Shown here: in pieces, positions 39,595-48,021 of the stretch
How positions within the stretch are numbered: position 1 is the first letter of the stretch
Layout: each line of letters opens with the position of its first letter
Assembly (NCBI RefSeq): GCF_000304335.1
Contig: NZ_CAJF01000003.1
Coordinates: 1 to 64,000, forward strand
DNA length: 64,000 nucleotides
Direction: 5' to 3'
Source of the DNA: Microbacterium yannicii PS01
GTDB taxonomy: Bacteria; Actinomycetota; Actinomycetes; Actinomycetales; Microbacteriaceae
Made by a program: the position numbers and the translations under genes
The notes under the pieces: generated by a model
Databases searched by the model: none
What the model was told of the DNA's origin: nothing
The model's input: only the letters and a program-made list of their open reading frames with translations

Positions 39595-42093
39595 TCAGAC
39601 CCCGGAGTACGCCACGATGCCGCGTCGCACCGCGTCGAGCGCCTTGCGCGCAGTCGATGCGATGGGCTGATCGGCTACGAGCGACAGCTGATCGAGCAGG
39701 TCGATCGTCTGCTTCGCCCAGCGCACGAAATCGCCGGCCGCCATGTCGGCCTCGCTCAGCACGCGGTCGAGCATTCCCCCGCGCGCCCATGCGTGCATCG
39801 CGGGAGCGAGACTGGCCGAGATCGGCTCCGATCCGGGCAGCCGGTGCTCGCGTTCCAGGTCGTCGAGGGACTGCCAGAGGTCGAGGGTCGCCGCGAAGGC
39901 GCCACGGAACGGGCCGCGGGGCAGGCCCCGCTCCCCCGGTCCGGCGTCGTCGCGGCGCGGCTCGTAGACCAGCGCGCACGCGAGGGCCGCCAGTCCGGGC
40001 ACGTCGAGGTCTTTCCAGATCCCGCGACGCAGCGACTCGGCCACCAGCAGGTCGCGCTCCCCGTAGATCCGCCGCATCGTGCGCCCGGCGGGGGTCAGCG
40101 TGCTGGTTCCGTCATCGTCGACGCGCACGTAGTCGAGTTCGGCGAGCACGTCGACGACGCGGTCGAAGATGCGCGCCACCGTTCCGGTCCGGGTCTCGAT
40201 CTGCTGGCGGAGCTTGCCGATCTCGCGCTTGAGCTTCCAGTAGCGCTCCGCCCAGCGCGCGTGGTTCTCCCGGTCAGGGCACTGGTGACAGGGATGCCGC
40301 TGCATCCGCTTGCGCAGACTCGCCAGGTGGCGCTGCCTCTCATCGCGCGTGCGGCGTGATGCTCCGGCGTCCTTGCGGTTGACCTTCTCGAGATCGCTCA
40401 GCTCGCGACGTATGCCCGAGTACTCGGCGTAGTCGCCGCGGTCGCACGTCATCGCCCTCTCGTACCCGGCGAGCGACTCCTCCTGCTCCCGCACCTGCCG
40501 TGCGAGGCCGACGACCGAGCGGTCGGCTTGGAACTGGGCGAACGACGACTCGAGGATCTCGCGCGCCCGCGGCCGGCCGAACTGGTCGATCAGGTTCACG
40601 GCCATGTTGTAGGTGGGGCGGAAGCTCGAATTGAGGGGGTAGGTGCGCCGCGACGCGAGCGCGGCGACCGCCTGAGGATCCAGTCCCTCGGTCCACTGGA
40701 TGACGGCGTGGCCCTCGACGTCGATGCCACGGCGTCCGGCGCGGCCGGTGAGCTGCGTGTACTCCCCCGAGGTGATGGCTACGCGGGCCTCTCCGTTGAA
40801 CTTCTCGAGCTTCTCGAGCACGACCGTGCGCGCGGGCATGTTGATGCCGAGGGCGAGCGTCTCGGTGGCGAACACCACCTTGACCAGCTTGCGCTGGAAC
40901 AGCTCCTCGACCACCTCCTTGAACGCCGGAAGCAGGCCGGCGTGGTGCGACGCGACGCCGCGCTCGAGGTTGTCGAGCCACTCCCAGTAGCGGAGCACCG
41001 CCAGATCCTCCTCGAGGAGGCTGCGCGTCCGGTCCTCGACGATCGCTCGGATCTCGCGCCGCTCCTCCTGCGAGGTGAGCCGCACGCCCGAGCGACGCAC
41101 CTGCTGGACGGCTGCGTCGCAGCCTGCCCGGCTGAAGATGAAGAAGATCGCGGGGAGGAGGTTGGACCGCGACAGAAGCTCGACGACGTCGGGGCGGTCC
41201 AGCCGCTCGATCCGCTGCACGTTCGCCGAGCGCACCGGCCGCGTGCCGCCGCGCTGCGGCCTGCGGCGTGATGCCTCGTACCCGGCGTGCCGCGCGCTGT
41301 TCGAGGCCTGGGCGCGGCGGTTGCTCTCGTACGAGGGTCCCTTCACGGACCGGATGCGCATCAGCTCCTGATTGACCTGAGCCGTCGCGACACCCGCCCG
41401 ATCGTCGAACAGGGGCAGCAGGTCGCCGCGGACGAGCACGTGCTGCTCGAGCGGCACCGGACGCGTCTCCGAGACGACCACCTCGGTGTCGCCGCGGACG
41501 GTGTCGAGCCAGTCGCCGAACTCCTCGGCGTTGGACACGGTCGCCGACAGCGAGACGAGCCGGACGCTCGGGGCGAGGTGGATGATGACCTCCTCCCACA
41601 CCGCACCGCGGAAGCGGTCAGCGAGGTAGTGCACCTCGTCCATGACGACGTACCGCAGTCCGCGCAGCGCAGGAGAGTTCGCATAGAGCATGTTGCGAAG
41701 AACTTCGGTGGTCATGACGACCACGCGGGCGTTGCCGTTCATGTTCGTGTCGCCGGTGAGCAGCCCCACCTGGTCGGCTCCGTACACGTCCTGCAGCTCG
41801 CGGAACTTCTGGTTCGACAGCGCCTTCATCGGCGTGGTGTAGAACGCCTTGTCGCTCGGCTCGCGCATCGCCAGGTGCACGGCGAACTCGCCGACGATGG
41901 TCTTGCCGGCACCGGTGGGCGCTGCCACCAGGACGCTGCGGCCGTCTTCGAGGGCCTGGCAGCCCGCGACCTGGAACGGGTCGAGCGTGAAGCGCTGCGA
42001 TTCTGCGAACGCGGTGGTGATCGGATGGCTCCGGTCCCGCTGCGCGGTCTCGCGCGCGAGCGCGTACCGCTCCGCCGGACTGGGCTCGATCAT
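39595..42093 (-). CDS. helY: HelY-type Ski2-like DEAD/DEAH helicase
   Basis: 832 residues. SF2 motifs in order: Walker A APTGAGKTIVGEF (about 55-67), the Ib/II region with VMDEVHYLADRFRG (DEVH), SLSATVSN, then the second RecA domain with LALGINMPAR and motif VI QLTGRAGRRGID. A C-terminal helical domain has the HPCHQCPDR cysteines and a coiled coil (RYWKLKREIGKLRQQIE). It belongs to the actinobacterial HelY family, probably an RNA helicase. The ATG overlaps the tatC stop (ATGA), ending the pafBC-tatAC-helY run. Confidence 0.95.
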   Translation of the reverse strand: MIEPSPAERYALARETAQRDRSHPITTAFAESQRFTLDPFQVAGCQALEDGRSVLVAAPTGAGKTIVGEFAVHLAMREPSDKAFYTTPMKALSNQKFRELQDVYGADQVGLLTGDTNMNGNARVVVMTTEVLRNMLYANSPALRGLRYVVMDEVHYLADRFRGAVWEEVIIHLAPSVRLVSLSATVSNAEEFGDWLDTVRGDTEVVVSETRPVPLEQHVLVRGDLLPLFDDRAGVATAQVNQELMRIRSVKGPSYESNRRAQASNSARHAGYEASRRRPQRGGTRPVRSANVQRIERLDRPDVVELLSRSNLLPAIFFIFSRAGCDAAVQQVRRSGVRLTSQEERREIRAIVEDRTRSLLEEDLAVLRYWEWLDNLERGVASHHAGLLPAFKEVVEELFQRKLVKVVFATETLALGINMPARTVVLEKLEKFNGEARVAITSGEYTQLTGRAGRRGIDVEGHAVIQWTEGLDPQAVAALASRRTYPLNSSFRPTYNMAVNLIDQFGRPRAREILESSFAQFQADRSVVGLARQVREQEESLAGYERAMTCDRGDYAEYSGIRRELSDLEKVNRKDAGASRRTRDERQRHLASLRKRMQRHPCHQCPDRENHARWAERYWKLKREIGKLRQQIETRTGTVARIFDRVVDVLAELDYVRVDDDGTSTLTPAGRTMRRIYGERDLLVAESLRRGIWKDLDVPGLAALACALVYEPRRDDAGPGERGLPRGPFRGAFAATLDLWQSLDDLEREHRLPGSEPISASLAPAMHAWARGGMLDRVLSEADMAAGDFVRWAKQTIDLLDQLSLVADQPIASTARKALDAVRRGIVAYSGV

Positions 42094-42911
42094 GCGCTCG
42101 CCTCGGGCGGCAGCAGGCTGGCGTTGCGTTTCGCCTTTCGCCGGTCGAAGAGCATCGACAGCCCGGCGGCGGCGAAGAACAGCACCACCAGGACCCCGGC
42201 GAGCATCAGCATGCTGACGACATCGGCGGCCGGCGTGGCGAGGGCCGCGAAGGCCGTCGCGATCAGGACGGCGGTACGCCAGCCCTTGAGGATCGCCCGC
42301 CCCGACATGACGCCCGCGATGTTCAGCGCGACCAGGAAGACCGGCAGCACGAACGAGACGCCGATCACGATCATCAGCTTGAAGACGAAGTCGTAGTAGT
42401 CGGCCGCGTTGTAGAAGTTCACCGCGCCCTCCGGCGTGAAGCCCCACATCAGCTCGATCACATGCGGCACGATGAGCACGCCGACGTAGCATCCGGCGAA
42501 GAACAGCGGCACGGCCGACGCGACGAACGCGATCGTGTAACGGATCTCCTTGCGGGTGAGCCCAGGCATGATGAACGCCCAGATCTGCCACAGCCACACC
42601 GGCGCCGAGAGGAAGATGCCGATCGAGAACGCGATCCGCATCCGCAGATCGAACGCCGACGTGACGGCCCCGAAGTTCAGCGCCGAGAAGTCGTCGCCGC
42701 GCTTCTCGGCGATGACGCGGATCGGCTCGGTGATCCAGTGGATGATCGGGTCGGTGATGATGAAGGCCACCACCATCCCGAGCACCAGGGCGATGGCGGC
42801 GATCATCAGCCGCCTGCGCAGCTCGACCAGGTGCTGGCCGAGCGACATGCGCTTGTCACGCTTGGGCGCCTCCGGCCCGTCGAGGGGCACGGAACCGGCT
42901 GTTGCGACCAT
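42090..42911 (-). CDS. tatC: twin-arginine translocase subunit TatC
   Basis: 273 residues. Six-helix Tat receptor. The N-terminal signature MSLGQHLVELRRRLMIAAIALVLG has the conserved Leu-Arg-Arg cytoplasmic motif, and MPGLTRKEIRYTIAF marks the loop before helix 3. The C-terminus is short and basic. It binds twin-arginine signals and, with TatA, exports folded proteins. A 4-nt spacer separates it from tatA and it overlaps helY by ATGA. Confidence 0.97.
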   Translation of the reverse strand: MVATAGSVPLDGPEAPKRDKRMSLGQHLVELRRRLMIAAIALVLGMVVAFIITDPIIHWITEPIRVIAEKRGDDFSALNFGAVTSAFDLRMRIAFSIGIFLSAPVWLWQIWAFIMPGLTRKEIRYTIAFVASAVPLFFAGCYVGVLIVPHVIELMWGFTPEGAVNFYNAADYYDFVFKLMIVIGVSFVLPVFLVALNIAGVMSGRAILKGWRTAVLIATAFAALATPAADVVSMLMLAGVLVVLFFAAAGLSMLFDRRKAKRNASLLPPEASA

Positions 42912-42915
42912 GCCG

Positions 42916-43161
42916 CTAGGGCTTGGGATCAGACGTGCCGTCGGTCGTGCCGGGCGCCGGAGATGCCGTCGTGTCGGCCACGCTGGAGGTGGCGCCCGCG
43001 GCGGGCTTGTCCTCTTCCTTCATGGCCTTCATCTCGCCCTTGAACACGCGCGCCGACTGTCCCATGCTCTTGGCGAGTGCGGGAAGCTTGGCCGCACCGA
43101 ACAGCAGCAGGATGACGACGAGCAGAATCAGCAAGTGCCAGCCGTTGAGATTTCCCAACAT
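42916..43161 (-). CDS. tatA: Sec-independent translocase protein TatA
   Basis: 81 residues. One N-terminal helix (about 8-22: WHLLILLVVILLLFGAAKLPALA) ends in the conserved phenylalanine-glycine hinge, then the amphipathic helix SMGQSARVFKGEMKAMKEED and an acidic/Ala-rich tail. It forms the variable-size export pore with TatC. There is no separate TatB in this locus, as in many Gram-positive bacteria. GGAG lies before ATG 43161. Confidence 0.96.
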   Translation of the reverse strand: MLGNLNGWHLLILLVVILLLFGAAKLPALAKSMGQSARVFKGEMKAMKEEDKPAAGATSSVADTTASPAPGTTDGTSDPKP

Positions 43162-43199
43162 GGTGAGCTCCGTCGTTTCGTCAGAGGGGGACGCGACTC

Positions 43200-43205
43200 A
43201 GTCTA
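43200..43205 (-). promoter_or_regulatory. predicted -10 element (TAGACT) of tatA
   Basis: Minus-strand TAGACT in the 74-nt gap after pafC. It would give a leader of about 32 nt containing GGAG before tatA, so tat genes may be expressed independently of pafBC. Confidence 0.45.
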
Positions 43206-43235
43206 ACCCTGCGTCGACGAGCGCACGCCGCGCGC

Positions 43236-44198
43236 TCACCGATATTGCGCCAGGCCGGCCTCGGCCCATTCCGCGACGGCTCGGCGTGCGGCCGACGGCT
43301 CGAGCACCTCGACGACACCGCCGCGCTTCGCGGCCAGGCGGCGCAGGCTCAGCTCGTCGGCGACCCGCATCGTGGCGGTCGTCATGTCTGCCGAGGTCTC
43401 GAGCGTCGCGCGCTCCAGGTAGTCGCCCAGCAGCGGTGCGACCGAGGCGGGGAAGCGCACGCGGGCGATCACGTCGTCGTCCGTCGGCTCGAACCACTCG
43501 GGCGCCGGCTCCCCTGCGTGGGCGATGGGGATGTCGGTCAGCTCCAGATCGCTCACCCGGTCCAGATGGAACGTGCGCATCGCCTCCCGGAGGTGGCACC
43601 AGCCCTGGAGATACCATTGGCCGCTGGCGATGTGCACCTTGACCGGATCCACCGTGCGGGTGGTGGGCGCGGCATCCGGGGCCTTGTAGGTGAACGAGAG
43701 CGCCACCCCGCGGCGCAGCGCGTCGGCGACCCGGTCGCGGGCGGTGTCGACCGGCTCGGGCGCGAGGATCACCTCGGCCGGCGCGCTCGAGGCGCCGCGT
43801 GCGAGCTTGCGGAGCAGCCCGGAGAAGAGCTCGGTGTCGCCCACGCCCGGGATCGACCGAGCCAGCTGCAGGCCGGCGAGAAGCGCAGCCGCCTCGCGCG
43901 CGGTGAGCTTGGGAGCGCGCTCGAGCCCGACCGCGTTCGTGATGACGATGAGGTCGCGCTCGTCGAGCAGATCCCAGTCGATGTCGAAGAGGTCGTTGGA
44001 CATCTGCCAGTACCCGCGGTCGCCCGGCAGCCCGATGACGGTGAGCTTCTCCACCATCCCCCGCATCTGCTCAGGTGAGACGTCGAACTCGTCGGCCGCT
44101 TCGGCGAGCGAGACCTCGCCCTTGCCGATGAGGTACGGCACCAGCTGGAGCATGAGCGCCGCGCGGTCTGTCGCCACGAGCGGTCTCCCGGCGTTCAC
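43236..44198 (-). CDS. pafC: PafC, HTH-WYL transcriptional activator subunit
   Basis: 320 residues. An N-terminal helix-turn-helix (VSLAEAADEFDVSPEQMRGMVEKLTVIGLPG) is followed by a WYL domain (VKVHIASGQWYLQGWCHLREAMRTFHLDRVSDLELTD) and a C-terminal WCX extension. With PafB it forms the activator of the LexA-independent DNA-damage regulon in mycobacteria. It overlaps pafB by 4 nt. The genes for the Pup ligase and proteasome that normally lie next door are missing here. Confidence 0.95.
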   Translation of the reverse strand: MNAGRPLVATDRAALMLQLVPYLIGKGEVSLAEAADEFDVSPEQMRGMVEKLTVIGLPGDRGYWQMSNDLFDIDWDLLDERDLIVITNAVGLERAPKLTAREAAALLAGLQLARSIPGVGDTELFSGLLRKLARGASSAPAEVILAPEPVDTARDRVADALRRGVALSFTYKAPDAAPTTRTVDPVKVHIASGQWYLQGWCHLREAMRTFHLDRVSDLELTDIPIAHAGEPAPEWFEPTDDDVIARVRFPASVAPLLGDYLERATLETSADMTTATMRVADELSLRRLAAKRGGVVEVLEPSAARRAVAEWAEAGLAQYR

Positions 44199-45190
44199 GC
44201 CGCACCGCCGTGCAGGTCGCGGGTGGACGCCAGCCGCTCGATGACGAGCTCCCTCAGGTCGGCCGGGTCCACCACGCGGACCTCGGGTCCGTACGAGGCG
44301 AGCTCATCGGCCAGGACGTGCACGTCGACGTAGGGAACGCGGATGCCCTGCTCCGCGGGGCGGGCTCGGCGCGCGAGGCGAAGAGCGGCCTCGGTGCCGG
44401 GATTCACCTCGAGGAGCGCCGAATGGCGCGCCGCGACATCCTCCAGCCCCGCCAGCGCGCGCTCGCCGGCGCCGTCACGGAGTGACGGATCGAACGACTC
44501 CCTCGTCACGGCGACCGGTCCCACGATGCGCGGCAGCAGGAAGGTGCGGTCGGCGCCGGCGTCGCGATCGATGCCGAACACGTGCCAGCGACCCTCGTAC
44601 TCGACCAGCGCGACCGGCTGCACGCGTCGCACCCGCGGCGACTCCTCACCGGGCTTCAGGTAGGGGAAGGTCACGACGCGGCTCTGCTCGATCGCCTGCT
44701 GCAGCACCGGGAACGAGGGCTCGTGCATCGTCAGGCGCGGCGAGAAGCCGATGATCGGCTCATCGACCAGGTCGCCGAGCGCCCGGATCTTGCGCAGTCC
44801 GCTGCGCGCGTCATCCGACATGGAGCTCTCACTCCACACGCCGCCGGCGAGATTGAGAAGCGCCAGCTCGGCCGGAGTGAACTCGATGTCTTCGGGAAGC
44901 TCGTACTCCGCGCTCGGGATGCGGTAGCGCGCCTCACGCAGATCATCGGGATCAGCCCAGTCCCCGATCGTCTCGATCGGCACGCCGAGCCCGCGCAGAC
45001 TCTCCTTGTCGCGCTCGAACATCTTCTCGAGCGCGTCTTTCGATGCGCCCGCCTCGCTCTGCTCGCGATAGCCCGCGACAGAGGTCAGGATCGTGTCCTT
45101 CGTCAGCCCCTGATCGGTCGCGATGAGGGCGACCACGAGGTTGACGAGCCGCTCCTCGGGCGGGATCTTCGCGGGCGCAGTGGCAGGCAC
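44195..45190 (-). CDS. pafB: PafB, HTH-WYL transcriptional activator subunit
   Basis: 331 residues with the same layout as PafC: HTH at the N-terminus (ERLVNLVVALIATDQGLTKDTILTSVAGYRE), WYL core (RRVQPVALVEYEGRWHVFGIDRDAGADRTFLLPRI, about 195-229) and WCX tail. PafB and PafC act as a heterodimer. GTG 45190 is leaderless, with TAAGAT 6 nt upstream. Retention of both genes without a proteasome indicates that their DNA-damage role is independent of pupylation. Confidence 0.95.
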   Translation of the reverse strand: MPATAPAKIPPEERLVNLVVALIATDQGLTKDTILTSVAGYREQSEAGASKDALEKMFERDKESLRGLGVPIETIGDWADPDDLREARYRIPSAEYELPEDIEFTPAELALLNLAGGVWSESSMSDDARSGLRKIRALGDLVDEPIIGFSPRLTMHEPSFPVLQQAIEQSRVVTFPYLKPGEESPRVRRVQPVALVEYEGRWHVFGIDRDAGADRTFLLPRIVGPVAVTRESFDPSLRDGAGERALAGLEDVAARHSALLEVNPGTEAALRLARRARPAEQGIRVPYVDVHVLADELASYGPEVRVVDPADLRELVIERLASTRDLHGGAA

Positions 45191-45196
45191 TCGCCT

Positions 45197-45202
45197 ATCT
45201 TA
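45197..45202 (-). promoter_or_regulatory. leaderless -10 element (TAAGAT) of pafBC
   Basis: Minus-strand TAAGAT, 6 nt before GTG 45190, in the 51-nt gap after the FKBP gene. Confidence 0.6.
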
Positions 45203-45241
45203 GATCCGCGTGAGAGCCGGATGCGGTTCGCCGCTCTAGGA

Positions 45242-46198
45242 CTACGGCGCCTCGTCCAGGCCGAGGATGTCGATCACGAAGACAAGCGTCGAGTTCGCCG
45301 GGATGCTGCCCTGCTCCTGGTCGCCGTAGCCGAGCTCCGGCGGGATGACGACCAGCACCTGCGAGCCGACCGTCTGGCCCTCGAGAGCCTGTGCGAAGCC
45401 AGGGACGACGCCGTCGAGGGTCATCGACGCGGGCTGCGAGTCCCACGACGAGTCGAAGCTCTCGTCCTCTCCCCACGCCACCCCGGTGTAGTGCACGCGG
45501 ACCGGCTGCTCTCCGGTCACCTCGGGGCCATCGCCCTTCTTGAGGGTCTGGATCGTCAGCTCCGAGGGCGGCTCCCCCTCCGGCATGATGAGGCCGGGGC
45601 GACCACCAGGTGCGCGGACGACGGCCGGCATGCCCGTGCCGCTGTTGAACTGGTCTGCGCCGTCGGCGGCTGCCAGGTACACCTTGCGCACGTCGACGAC
45701 CGCGACGGCCGAATCGTTCTCGGCGAGACCGAGGCTCGCGGCGGACTGCGCCTCGATGTCTTCCGGCGCGAGCGCGATCGCGACCCGCGACCCCTCGGTG
45801 GCGCAGTCGAGGGCCTCTTCGAAGCCGGGGAAATTCTGCGTCCACTGCGACACCGGGTACACCCGCGAGAGATCGCCGTCGTAGGGCGTCGCCACGAGGG
45901 GCTCGCCCGTCTTGCCGCTGAACAGCGCCACGTCGATGACGACGAGCTGCTCCGGCGTCGTGATGGCGGTCCCCTCGCCCGTCTCGACGTCGGCGAAGGC
46001 GAGGCTCGACGTCTGCAGCGGAGTGTAGACGTCCACCTCGGGCTCGGAGTCGGTGTCGCCGGTCACGTCGATGAGATCCATGACCTCGGAGTCGGAGACG
46101 ACCGGGCGCGAGCAGTCGGCGGAGCCCGGCAGCGAGCAGCCGGCGAGGCCGACGGTCACCAGGCCGAGGACGGCGAGGGCAGCGGAGAAGGAGCGCAC
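45242..46198 (-). CDS. FKBP-type peptidyl-prolyl isomerase lipoprotein
   Basis: 318 residues. The signal peptide ends in the lipobox LAGC (Cys21), so it is exported and lipid-anchored by Lgt and Lnt. A degenerate N-terminal FKBP-like region (about 60-190) precedes a complete C-terminal FKBP domain (VRVHYTGVAWGEDESFDSSW ... GSQVLVVIPPELGYGDQ ... STLVFVIDILGL). It probably assists folding of exported proteins. In related actinobacteria this gene sits between pafA and pafB. The leaderless promoter overlaps the trmI stop codon. Confidence 0.95.
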   Translation of the reverse strand: MRSFSAALAVLGLVTVGLAGCSLPGSADCSRPVVSDSEVMDLIDVTGDTDSEPEVDVYTPLQTSSLAFADVETGEGTAITTPEQLVVIDVALFSGKTGEPLVATPYDGDLSRVYPVSQWTQNFPGFEEALDCATEGSRVAIALAPEDIEAQSAASLGLAENDSAVAVVDVRKVYLAAADGADQFNSGTGMPAVVRAPGGRPGLIMPEGEPPSELTIQTLKKGDGPEVTGEQPVRVHYTGVAWGEDESFDSSWDSQPASMTLDGVVPGFAQALEGQTVGSQVLVVIPPELGYGDQEQGSIPANSTLVFVIDILGLDEAP

Positions 46199-46204
46199 CG
46201 GAAC

Positions 46205-46210
46205 AGTTTA
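46205..46210 (-). promoter_or_regulatory. leaderless -10 (TAAACT) of FKBP gene, using the trmI stop codon
   Basis: Minus-strand TAAACT begins with the TAA stop of trmI (46208-46210) and lies 6 nt before GTG 46198. Confidence 0.6.
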
Positions 46211-47254
46211 GGCGGAACGGTCGTCGTCGTCTGTCGCGGCGGGTTCTGCCGCAGCGGCGGCGTCGTCCGGCGCGGCATTCGCCGCCTGACGCGCGCCTTC
46301 GGCGGCGCGCTCTGCTTCACGAACCCTCTTGCGAAGGTTCTTGTCGGTGATCTGCCGGTCGCCCACCGCTCCGGGAGTCCACAGCTCGACATCCTCGTCG
46401 CCGTAGCTGGACTTGGAGGCGCGGCGCTTGACCTCCGGCGGCACGGCGCCCGGGGCCAGGCGACGCGCCCAGACGAGGAACCCGGTGTGGGCCACCATGC
46501 GATGATCGGGGCGCACGGCCAGGCCTTCGACGTGCCAGCCGCGCACCATGGTCTCGTTGGCATCGGGCTCGGTGAACAGCCCGGTCCCGCGGATGTACTC
46601 GGCGACACGGCTCAGCTGCGTCGCCGTGGCGACGTAGCAGACGACCACGCCACCGGGTGTGAGAGCGTCCGCCACCACGTCGATGCACTCCCACGGTGCC
46701 AGCATGTCGAGCACCACGCGATCGACGGATGCTGCGGCCACCGCCTGCGGGAGCTCCGCGGTGAGGTCGCCGACGACGACGTCCCAGTTGGGCGGCACGT
46801 CACCGAGGAAGGTCTCGACGTTCGCCCGCGCCACAGCGGCGAAGTCCTCCCGGCGCTCGAACGAGACCAGCCGGCCCTGCCCGCCGATGGCACGCAGCAG
46901 CCACAGCGACAGCGCGCCGGAACCCACACCGGCCTCGACCACGGTCGCGCCGGGGAAGACGTCGGCTTCGGCGAGGATCTGCGCCGCGTCCTTCGGGTAC
47001 ACGATCGCCGCGCCACGGGGCATCGACATGACGAAGTCGCGCAGCAGCGGGCGCAGGGCGAGATACTCGTGGCCGCCGCTGTTGGCGACCACCGAGCCGT
47101 CGGGCTGGCCGACCAGGTCGGCGTGGCGCAGGACACCGTGGTGCGTGTGCAGCTCGCCGTCCGCGCGCAGCGTGATGGTGTGCAGGCGGCCCTTTGGACC
47201 GGTGAGCTGCACGCGGTCGCCGAGGCGGAAGGGGCCGCTCAGGGTCGTGGTCAT
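46208..47254 (-). CDS. trmI: tRNA (adenine-N1)-methyltransferase TrmI
   Basis: 348 residues. Methylates A58 of tRNA. The N-terminal beta domain is followed by a class I SAM-binding fold with VVEAGVGSGALSLWLLRAIG (about 98-117), DVVVGDLTAELP and VVLDMLAPWECIDVVADALTPGG, matching TrmI. The tail is an Ala/Asp-rich extension of about 50 residues. ATG 47254 overlaps the HAD stop. In mycobacteria the proteasome genes follow trmI; here the next gene begins 9 nt later. Confidence 0.95.
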   Translation of the reverse strand: MTTTLSGPFRLGDRVQLTGPKGRLHTITLRADGELHTHHGVLRHADLVGQPDGSVVANSGGHEYLALRPLLRDFVMSMPRGAAIVYPKDAAQILAEADVFPGATVVEAGVGSGALSLWLLRAIGGQGRLVSFERREDFAAVARANVETFLGDVPPNWDVVVGDLTAELPQAVAAASVDRVVLDMLAPWECIDVVADALTPGGVVVCYVATATQLSRVAEYIRGTGLFTEPDANETMVRGWHVEGLAVRPDHRMVAHTGFLVWARRLAPGAVPPEVKRRASKSSYGDEDVELWTPGAVGDRQITDKNLRKRVREAERAAEGARQAANAAPDDAAAAAEPAATDDDDRSA

Positions 47255-47943
47255 CGGACGGCCTCCGGGATCGCGCCGGCGCGGTGGGCGGCGTGGAAGG
47301 CCACGAGGTCGTCGGCGGTGCGACCTTCCAGCGTCGGCCACACGGCGTGTGCGCCGGCACCGGCGATCGAGACCATGAGGGGCACGCCGATGACAGAGGC
47401 GCCGGACGCGACGGCCGAACGCAGCCCGTTGGGCGAGTCCTCGATGGCGACGGTCTGCTCGGGCGTCACGCCGAGCGCCTGGCAGGCCTGAAGGTACGGA
47501 TCGGGGAACGGCTTGGGCCTGGTCGCATCGTCGCCGGCGATGATCACGTCGAAGGCATCGAAGTCGATGAGGTCGACCACCGTGGTCGCCATGCGGCGCA
47601 TCGACATCGTCACCAGCCCGGTCTTGATGCCCGCCTCCCGCAGGCCCGCGAGCAGCTCGCGGGCGCCGGGGCGGAACGGCACGCCGGTGAGCGCGAGCCG
47701 GCCCATGACGTCGTCGGTGAGGTGGTCGATGATGCCCTCGACGCTCATGCGCACGCCGGCGTCCTGGAAGATGCGGGCCGAGTCCTCGAGCCCCAGCCCG
47801 ACCAGGCGCAGCGCCTGCTCGTGCGACCACGTTCCCCCGAAGCTCTCCACGAGCGGAGTCTCCGCGGCCATCCAGTACGGCTCGGTGTCGACGAGGGTTC
47901 CGTCCATGTCCCACAGGACGGCGGAGAGGCGCGGCGCATTCAC
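47251..47943 (-). CDS. HAD-superfamily phosphatase
   Basis: 230 residues. HAD motifs: I, VLWDMDGTLVDTEPYW (nucleophile Asp12 and acid/base Asp14); II, LVTMSMRRMATT; III/IV, RPKPFPDPYLQACQALG and VAIEDSPNGLRSA. A cap domain (about 18-80) places it with beta-phosphoglucomutase/phosphoglycolate-type enzymes. The substrate is probably a small sugar phosphate. GTG 47943 is leaderless. It is the first gene of an HAD-trmI unit coupled by ATGA. Confidence 0.93.
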   Translation of the reverse strand: MNAPRLSAVLWDMDGTLVDTEPYWMAAETPLVESFGGTWSHEQALRLVGLGLEDSARIFQDAGVRMSVEGIIDHLTDDVMGRLALTGVPFRPGARELLAGLREAGIKTGLVTMSMRRMATTVVDLIDFDAFDVIIAGDDATRPKPFPDPYLQACQALGVTPEQTVAIEDSPNGLRSAVASGASVIGVPLMVSIAGAGAHAVWPTLEGRTADDLVAFHAAHRAGAIPEAVR

Positions 47944-47949
47944 CGTCCA

Positions 47950-47955
47950 AGCCTA
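47950..47955 (-). promoter_or_regulatory. leaderless -10 element (TAGGCT) of HAD-trmI
   Basis: Minus-strand TAGGCT, 6 nt before GTG 47943. The divergent PAC2 -10 lies 18 nt further on. Confidence 0.65.
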
Positions 47956-47973
47956 CCCGGGGGCCGCCGGGCC

Positions 47974-47979
47974 TATTCT
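47974..47979 (+). promoter_or_regulatory. predicted -10 element (TATTCT) of PAC2 gene
   Basis: TATTCT would give a TSS near 47986 and a 36-nt leader containing GGAGGGGG before GTG 48022. Confidence 0.45.
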
Positions 47980-48021
47980 GGAACAAGCTCGCCGAAGGAG
48001 CGTGCGGGCGGAGGGGGTCTT

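Noticed and set aside
46208..47986. Long open frame extending trmI upstream through the HAD gene
   Set aside because: The 592-residue frame merges TrmI with antisense-like Arg/Pro-rich sequence in another frame of the HAD gene; the ATGA overlap at 47251-47254 gives a standard TrmI length.
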